NCBI GenBank assembly: GCA_023417665.1
Contig: JAEZFA010000015.1
Coordinates: 1-9,196, forward strand
Length of the DNA: 9,196 nt
Reading direction: 5' to 3'
From: Pseudomonadota bacterium
GTDB taxonomy: Bacteria > Pseudomonadota > Alphaproteobacteria > Rhizobiales > Xanthobacteraceae
Shown here: in pieces, positions 6,005 through 9,196 of the stretch
Layout of the letters: every line of letters begins with the position of its first letter
How positions within the stretch are numbered: position 1 is the stretch's first letter
The notes under the pieces: model-generated
What the model saw: the letters and a program-made list of their open reading frames with translations, nothing else
What the model was told of the DNA's origin: nothing
Database searches by the model: none
Program-made: the position numbers and the translations under genes

Positions 6005-6019
6005 TTAACGAGTGGTTAA
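6005..6019 (-). promoter_or_regulatory. Perfect CtrA box (TTAA-N7-TTAA)
   Basis: Minus strand TTAACCACTCGTTAA has both TTAA half-sites with exactly 7 bp between, and its first half extends to TTAACCA like the Caulobacter consensus. It lies 21 bp after the DUF1192 stop and about 250 bp before the rcdA start, in a non-coding, locally AT-rich patch of an otherwise GC-rich window. It is therefore unlikely to be chance. Confidence 0.7.
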
Positions 6020-6040
6020 TTCGTAAAATTGTAATGAACG

Positions 6041-6232
6041 TCAGCGCTTGAAGAAGGCGTCCGCCGCCGATTTCGATGCCTGCTTGCGCGCGATGTCGGC
6101 TTCGAGCCGCGCGATTTCTTCGTGCAGGAGCCCGATGCGCTCGCGCAATTCTTCTACGGAGATCAGCGAAAGATCGGCGCCGATCTCATGCGCGATTTTC
6201 TTCTTGGGGCGGTCTTCGTCTTCCGGCCGCAT
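6041..6232 (-). CDS. DUF1192 family small protein
   Basis: 63 aa, highly charged. The N terminus (PEDEDRPKKKIAHEIGADL) is followed by a helical segment, SVEELRERIGLLHEEIARLE at about 25-44, with leucine heptads suggesting a short coiled coil. The end is Lys/Ala-rich and closes in ADAFFKR. This matches the DUF1192 family of alphaproteobacteria, whose function is not established. Start ATG 6232 has AAGGAG with 6-7 nt spacing. It is upstream of rcdA on the same strand and divergent from the quinone oxidoreductase, an arrangement I recall as common in Hyphomicrobiales. A structural or cell-cycle role alongside RcdA is only suggested by position. Confidence 0.85.
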   Translation of the reverse strand: MRPEDEDRPKKKIAHEIGADLSLISVEELRERIGLLHEEIARLEADIARKQASKSAADAFFKR

Positions 6233-6260
6233 CGCTCGCTCCTTTGCTTTTTCGTACCCG

Positions 6261-6290
6261 AATGTAGCGGCGGAGCCTGCGGATTGTCAT
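6261..6290 (-). promoter_or_regulatory. Possible promoter of the DUF1192 gene
   Basis: On the minus strand, ATGACA (6290-6285), an 18-bp spacer and TACATT (6266-6261) resemble a vegetative promoter. Transcription would start about 20 nt before the DUF1192 start. The match is moderate. Confidence 0.35.
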
Positions 6291-6340
6291 GGCCCGCCGC
6301 AGGTCTTAGACCCTTCGCAAGCAAATTTCTGGAGCGAATG

Positions 6341-7342
6341 ATGTCCCTGCCCGACAAGATGACCGTGGTCGCGATGACCGCGCCCGGCGACCCGGATGTT
6401 TTGAAGCCGCAGAGCCGCGAGGTGCCCAAACCCGCGGACACGCAGATTCTCGTGCGGGTGTTCGCCGCCGGCGTGAACCGCCCCGATGTCATGCAGCGGC
6501 AGGGCAAGTATCCGCCGCCGGCGGGCGCTCCCGATTATCCCGGCCTTGAGATCGCCGGCGAAGTCGCAAGCACCGGCGCGAAAGCCTCGCGCTGGAAAGT
6601 CGGCGACAAGGTCTGCGCGCTGGTCGCAGGCGGCGGCTATGCCGAATATGCGCTGGTCGACGAGAGCAACGCGCTGCCGGTTCCGAACGGTTTCTCGTTC
6701 GTCGAAGCCGCGGCCCTTCCCGAGACCTTCTTCACCGTCTGGCACAACGTGTTCGAGCGCGGCCGCCTGAAGGAAGGCGAGACCATGCTCATTCACGGCG
6801 GCACGAGCGGCATCGGCACGACCGCGATCATGCTCGCCAAAGCCTTCGGCGCCAAAGCCATCGCCACCGCCGGCTCGAAGGAGAAGACCGAAGCCTGCCG
6901 CAAGCTCGGCGCGGACTTCGCGATCGACTACAAGACCGAAGACTTCGTGGCGCTGACCAAGGAATACACCGGCGGCCGCGGTGCCGATCTCATCATCGAC
7001 ATGGTCGGCGGCGATTACGTCGACCGCAATCTCGATGCCGCAGCCGTCGAAGGCCGCATCGTGCAGATCGCGACCCAGAAGGGCTTCAAGGTCGAGATGA
7101 ACCTCGTGAAGATCATGCAGAAGCGCCTGACCTACACCGGCTCGACGCTCCGCCCGCGGCCGGTTACCGACAAGGCGGCCATCGCCGAAGCGCTGCGCGC
7201 GAAGGTCTGGCCGCTTCTGGATCAGGGCCGGATCAAGCCGGTGATCGACAGCACCTTCCCGCTGGCGGAGGCCAATAAGGCCCATGCCCGCATGGAGGGG
7301 AGCACCCATGTCGGTAAAATCGTGCTCACCGTCGCCGAATAG
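6341..7342 (+). CDS. NAD(P)H:quinone oxidoreductase, zinc-free MDR family (PIG3-like)
   Basis: 333 aa cytoplasmic oxidoreductase of the medium-chain dehydrogenase/reductase superfamily, expected to reduce quinones with NADPH. The N-terminal GroES-like part contains AAGVNRPDVMQRQGKYPPP at 42-60 and YPGLEIAGEV at 66-75. The Rossmann part has the nucleotide loop IHGGTSGIGTTAIMLAK at 151-167, then YTGGRGADLIIDMVGG at 209-224 and a C-terminal HVGKIVLTV. It lacks the cysteine cluster and the GHE motif of zinc alcohol dehydrogenases, which places it among zinc-free quinone reductases. Two adjacent ATGs exist (6338 and 6341). GGAG at 6331-6334 is 3 nt from the first and 6 nt from the second, so 6341 is preferred. 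It diverges from the DUF1192 gene. Physiological substrate is unknown. Confidence 0.9.
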   Translation: MSLPDKMTVVAMTAPGDPDVLKPQSREVPKPADTQILVRVFAAGVNRPDVMQRQGKYPPPAGAPDYPGLEIAGEVASTGAKASRWKVGDKVCALVAGGGYAEYALVDESNALPVPNGFSFVEAAALPETFFTVWHNVFERGRLKEGETMLIHGGTSGIGTTAIMLAKAFGAKAIATAGSKEKTEACRKLGADFAIDYKTEDFVALTKEYTGGRGADLIIDMVGGDYVDRNLDAAAVEGRIVQIATQKGFKVEMNLVKIMQKRLTYTGSTLRPRPVTDKAAIAEALRAKVWPLLDQGRIKPVIDSTFPLAEANKAHARMEGSTHVGKIVLTVAE

Positions 7343-7398
7343 CCGGCCCCTTGGCGTCATTCCCCCGCGAGGGCAATTAACCTCGACTTTTCCTTGCC

Positions 7399-7413
7399 TT
7401 GCGGCCGCCGCAA
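7399..7413. other. Small GC-rich hairpin between the oxidoreductase and sensor genes
   Basis: TTGCGG/CCGCAA (7399-7404 with 7408-7413) with a 3-nt loop. No T-run follows, so it is a weak terminator candidate at best. No convincing promoter for the downstream gene was found in 7343-7475. Confidence 0.4.
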
Positions 7414-7448
7414 CCGGCGGGTACTGCTGAAGCTGGCCAGGAGGGGGT

Positions 7449-7465
7449 TCCGGGCCGAGCCCGGA
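7449..7465 (+). promoter_or_regulatory. Hairpin overlapping the Shine-Dalgarno of the sensor gene
   Basis: TCCGGGC (7449-7455), loop CGA and GCCCGGA (7459-7465) form a perfect 7-bp stem. It covers the GGA of the GGAGG Shine-Dalgarno at 7463-7467. This could hold down translation of the following TTG-started gene. Confidence 0.45.
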
Positions 7466-7475
7466 GGTCCGAATT

Positions 7476-9196
7476 TTGCGGTTCGGAAGGCTAGTTCTTG
7501 CGTGCTTCGTCCTGCTTGCGGTCTTCGCGAGCTTCGCGCCCGTGCGCGCGGTCGAAGCCGTGGTGATCCGCCCGAATACGCCGGCCCTCGATCTCATGCC
7601 TGCCGCCGAGCGCCATACCACCGAAGGCGACCGGCTTCAGGTTTCCACCGCTCCCGGCGCCGATGGCATCGTCCGCCGCATCGAGGTGCGCGCCCGCAAC
7701 GCCCGCGGCACCACGCACTGGATCGTTTTCGCGCTTTCCAACAACACCGACGAACAGGTCGATCGGCTTCTGGTCGCGCCGAACTACCTGATGTCGGGCT
7801 CCGGCATCTTCTGGCCCGATCTCGGCGAGTCGCGGATCGTCAACCTGACGCCGAGCCAGGGCTTCCGCCCCGACCGGCAGGCCGCAAGCGACGCCTCGGT
7901 CTATCTGATCACGATGGACCCGGGTTCGACGGTGACCTTCGTGGTCGAACTGGCGTCCGCGGAGCTGCCGCAACTGCGGCTGTGGGAGCCCCGCGCCTAC
8001 GAAGCCAAGGTCAACTCCTTCACGCTCTATAACGGCATCGTCATCGGCGTCGCCGGCCTGCTCGCCTTGTTCCTGACGATCCTGTTCGTCGTGAAGGGCA
8101 GCCTGATGTTTCCGGCGGCCGCCGCACTCGCCTGGGCGGTGCTCGGCTATATCGGCATCGATTTCAATTTCTGGGCAAAGGTGTTCTCGCTCTCGCCCGC
8201 GGCCGAGCAGTTCTGGCGCGCATCCGGCGAAGCGATCCTTGCCGCGACCTTGGTCGTGTTCCTGTTCGCCTATCTCAATCTCGCGCGCTGGAACGTGCGC
8301 TATTCGCAGATGGCTGCGGCCTGGCTCGTCTTCCTTGCAGCCCTCGTCGGCCTCGCGCTGTTCGACCCGGCGATCGCCGCCGGCATCGCGCGCATGTCGC
8401 TGCTCGTCGTCGCCTTCGCGGGCTTTGCGCTCGTGCTCTATCTCTCGACGCATGGCTTCGACCGCGCGGTGCTTTTGATCCCGACCTGGTTCCTGCTCAC
8501 CGTCTGGGTGCTTGCGACCGGCCTCGTGGTGGCGGGCGCCATCACCAACGACCTTGCCCCGCCTGCACTCCTCGGCGGCCTCGAACTGATCGTGATGCTG
8601 ATCGGCTTCACCGTCATGCAGCACGCCTTCGCCGGCGTTTCCGCGGAAGGCTTGATGAGCGACGTCGAGCGCCGCGCACTTGCCGTAACCGGCGCGGGCG
8701 AAACCGTCTGGGACTGGGACGTGATCCGCGACCGCATCTTCGTGAGCCCGGAGGCGGAATTGATGCTCGGCCTCAAGCGCGGCGCGCTGGAAACCGACGC
8801 GCAGTCCTGGCTCGAATTCGTTCATCCTTCCGACCGCGATCGGGTCCGCCTTGCGCTCGACGGCATCCTCGATCATCGCCGCGGCCGCATCGTGCAGTCG
8901 CTCCGGCTCAAGGCTGAGGACGGACACTTCTTCTGGTTCTCACTGCGCGCGCGTCCCGTCGTCGGCACCGACGGCGAAGTGCTTCGCGTCGTCGGCACCA
9001 TGAACGACATCACCGAATTGAAGGTGGCCGAGGAACGGCTGCTGCAGGATGCGGTCCACGACAACCTGACCGGCCTGCCTAACCGCGAACTGTTCCTCGA
9101 CCGGCTCGATGCCGCGATCAAGTTCGCGAACACCGACGAGAAAATCCGCCCGACATTGATCCTGATCGACCTCGACCGATTCAAGCAGCTGAATAC
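7476..9196 (+). CDS. Membrane-bound PAS-GGDEF c-di-GMP signalling protein, 3'-truncated by window edge
   Basis: 573 residues are visible. TTG 7476 is chosen because GGAGG (7463-7467) lies 8 nt upstream and the start opens directly into a signal peptide (RFGRLVLACFVLLAVFASFA, likely cut after VRA at 23-25). A periplasmic beta-rich domain follows at about 26-180, resembling 7TMR-DISM extracellular sensor domains. A multi-pass hydrophobic region spans about 182-390, consistent with seven helices. A PAS domain is at about 396-520 (TVWDWDV, EFVHPSDRDRVR, VGTMNDITELK), then the start of GGDEF at about 525 onward (HDNLTGLPNRELFLDRL and the metal-binding IDLDRFK). The GGDEF active loop and any EAL domain lie beyond the window, so synthesis versus breakdown of c-di-GMP cannot be decided. 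Homologues I recall are GGDEF-EAL proteins. The ligand sensed is unknown. Confidence 0.87.
   Translation, partial: MRFGRLVLACFVLLAVFASFAPVRAVEAVVIRPNTPALDLMPAAERHTTEGDRLQVSTAPGADGIVRRIEVRARNARGTTHWIVFALSNNTDEQVDRLLVAPNYLMSGSGIFWPDLGESRIVNLTPSQGFRPDRQAASDASVYLITMDPGSTVTFVVELASAELPQLRLWEPRAYEAKVNSFTLYNGIVIGVAGLLALFLTILFVVKGSLMFPAAAALAWAVLGYIGIDFNFWAKVFSLSPAAEQFWRASGEAILAATLVVFLFAYLNLARWNVRYSQMAAAWLVFLAALVGLALFDPAIAAGIARMSLLVVAFAGFALVLYLSTHGFDRAVLLIPTWFLLTVWVLATGLVVAGAITNDLAPPALLGGLELIVMLIGFTVMQHAFAGVSAEGLMSDVERRALAVTGAGETVWDWDVIRDRIFVSPEAELMLGLKRGALETDAQSWLEFVHPSDRDRVRLALDGILDHRRGRIVQSLRLKAEDGHFFWFSLRARPVVGTDGEVLRVVGTMNDITELKVAEERLLQDAVHDNLTGLPNRELFLDRLDAAIKFANTDEKIRPTLILIDLDRFKQLN

Noticed and set aside
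7376..7382. TTAACC half-site as a second CtrA box
   Set aside because: No second TTAA occurs 7 bp away, so only one half-site is present.
6287..7621. Long minus-strand open frame antisense to the quinone oxidoreductase
   Set aside because: Low-complexity composition, no domain, and it runs across an intergenic region and into the next gene.
7491..8927. Long minus-strand open frame antisense to the PAS-GGDEF gene
   Set aside because: Dominated by charged residues, and the opposite strand has a clear signal peptide, membrane helices and PAS domain.

Overview
The window is high-GC DNA from an alphaproteobacterium, most likely a member of the Hyphomicrobiales (Rhizobiales) close to the Bradyrhizobium/Xanthobacteraceae side. 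The reasons are the cysteine-free L31 protein, a DUF1465/RcdA plus DUF1192 gene pair, a rhizobial-type housekeeping promoter in front of rpmE, a CtrA box, and a palindromic intergenic repeat of the kind common in Bradyrhizobium-type genomes. No mobile element, CRISPR array, tRNA or rRNA gene is visible. Most of the window is ordinary chromosomal housekeeping DNA.

Layout. Bases 2-745 (+) encode the C-terminal part of an inositol-monophosphatase family protein, cut by the window edge. Bases 845-2862 (+) hold a two-gene operon for a stator-like pair: a MotA/TolQ/ExbB-type membrane channel and a MotB-like protein with one membrane anchor, a coiled coil and an OmpA-type peptidoglycan-binding domain. 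Bases 2851-3008 carry three perfect 16-bp tandem repeats and then a pair of inverted hairpin repeats. Bases 3023-4801 (-) encode a half-size ABC exporter, divergent from rpmE (4921-5157, +). rpmE has a near-consensus promoter and ends in a strong terminator shared with the convergent rcdA.

Bases 5231-6232 (-) hold rcdA (adaptor for CtrA proteolysis in Caulobacter) and a DUF1192 gene, separated by 288 bp. That gap contains a perfect TTAA-N7-TTAA CtrA box, a candidate -10, three consecutive small hairpins and an intrinsic terminator on the minus strand. Together these look like a roughly 100-nt CtrA-controlled small RNA (or an attenuated rcdA leader), with CU-rich loops complementary to Shine-Dalgarno sequences. 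This is the most interesting signal in the window.

Bases 6341-7342 (+) encode a zinc-free quinone oxidoreductase. From 7476 (+) to the window end is the first part of a membrane c-di-GMP signalling protein: signal peptide, periplasmic domain, multi-pass membrane domain, PAS and the start of GGDEF. Its TTG start follows a Shine-Dalgarno sequence partly buried in a hairpin.

The rcdA/CtrA-box segment links to cell-cycle control. The other genes are envelope, translation and redox functions with no evident shared pathway.
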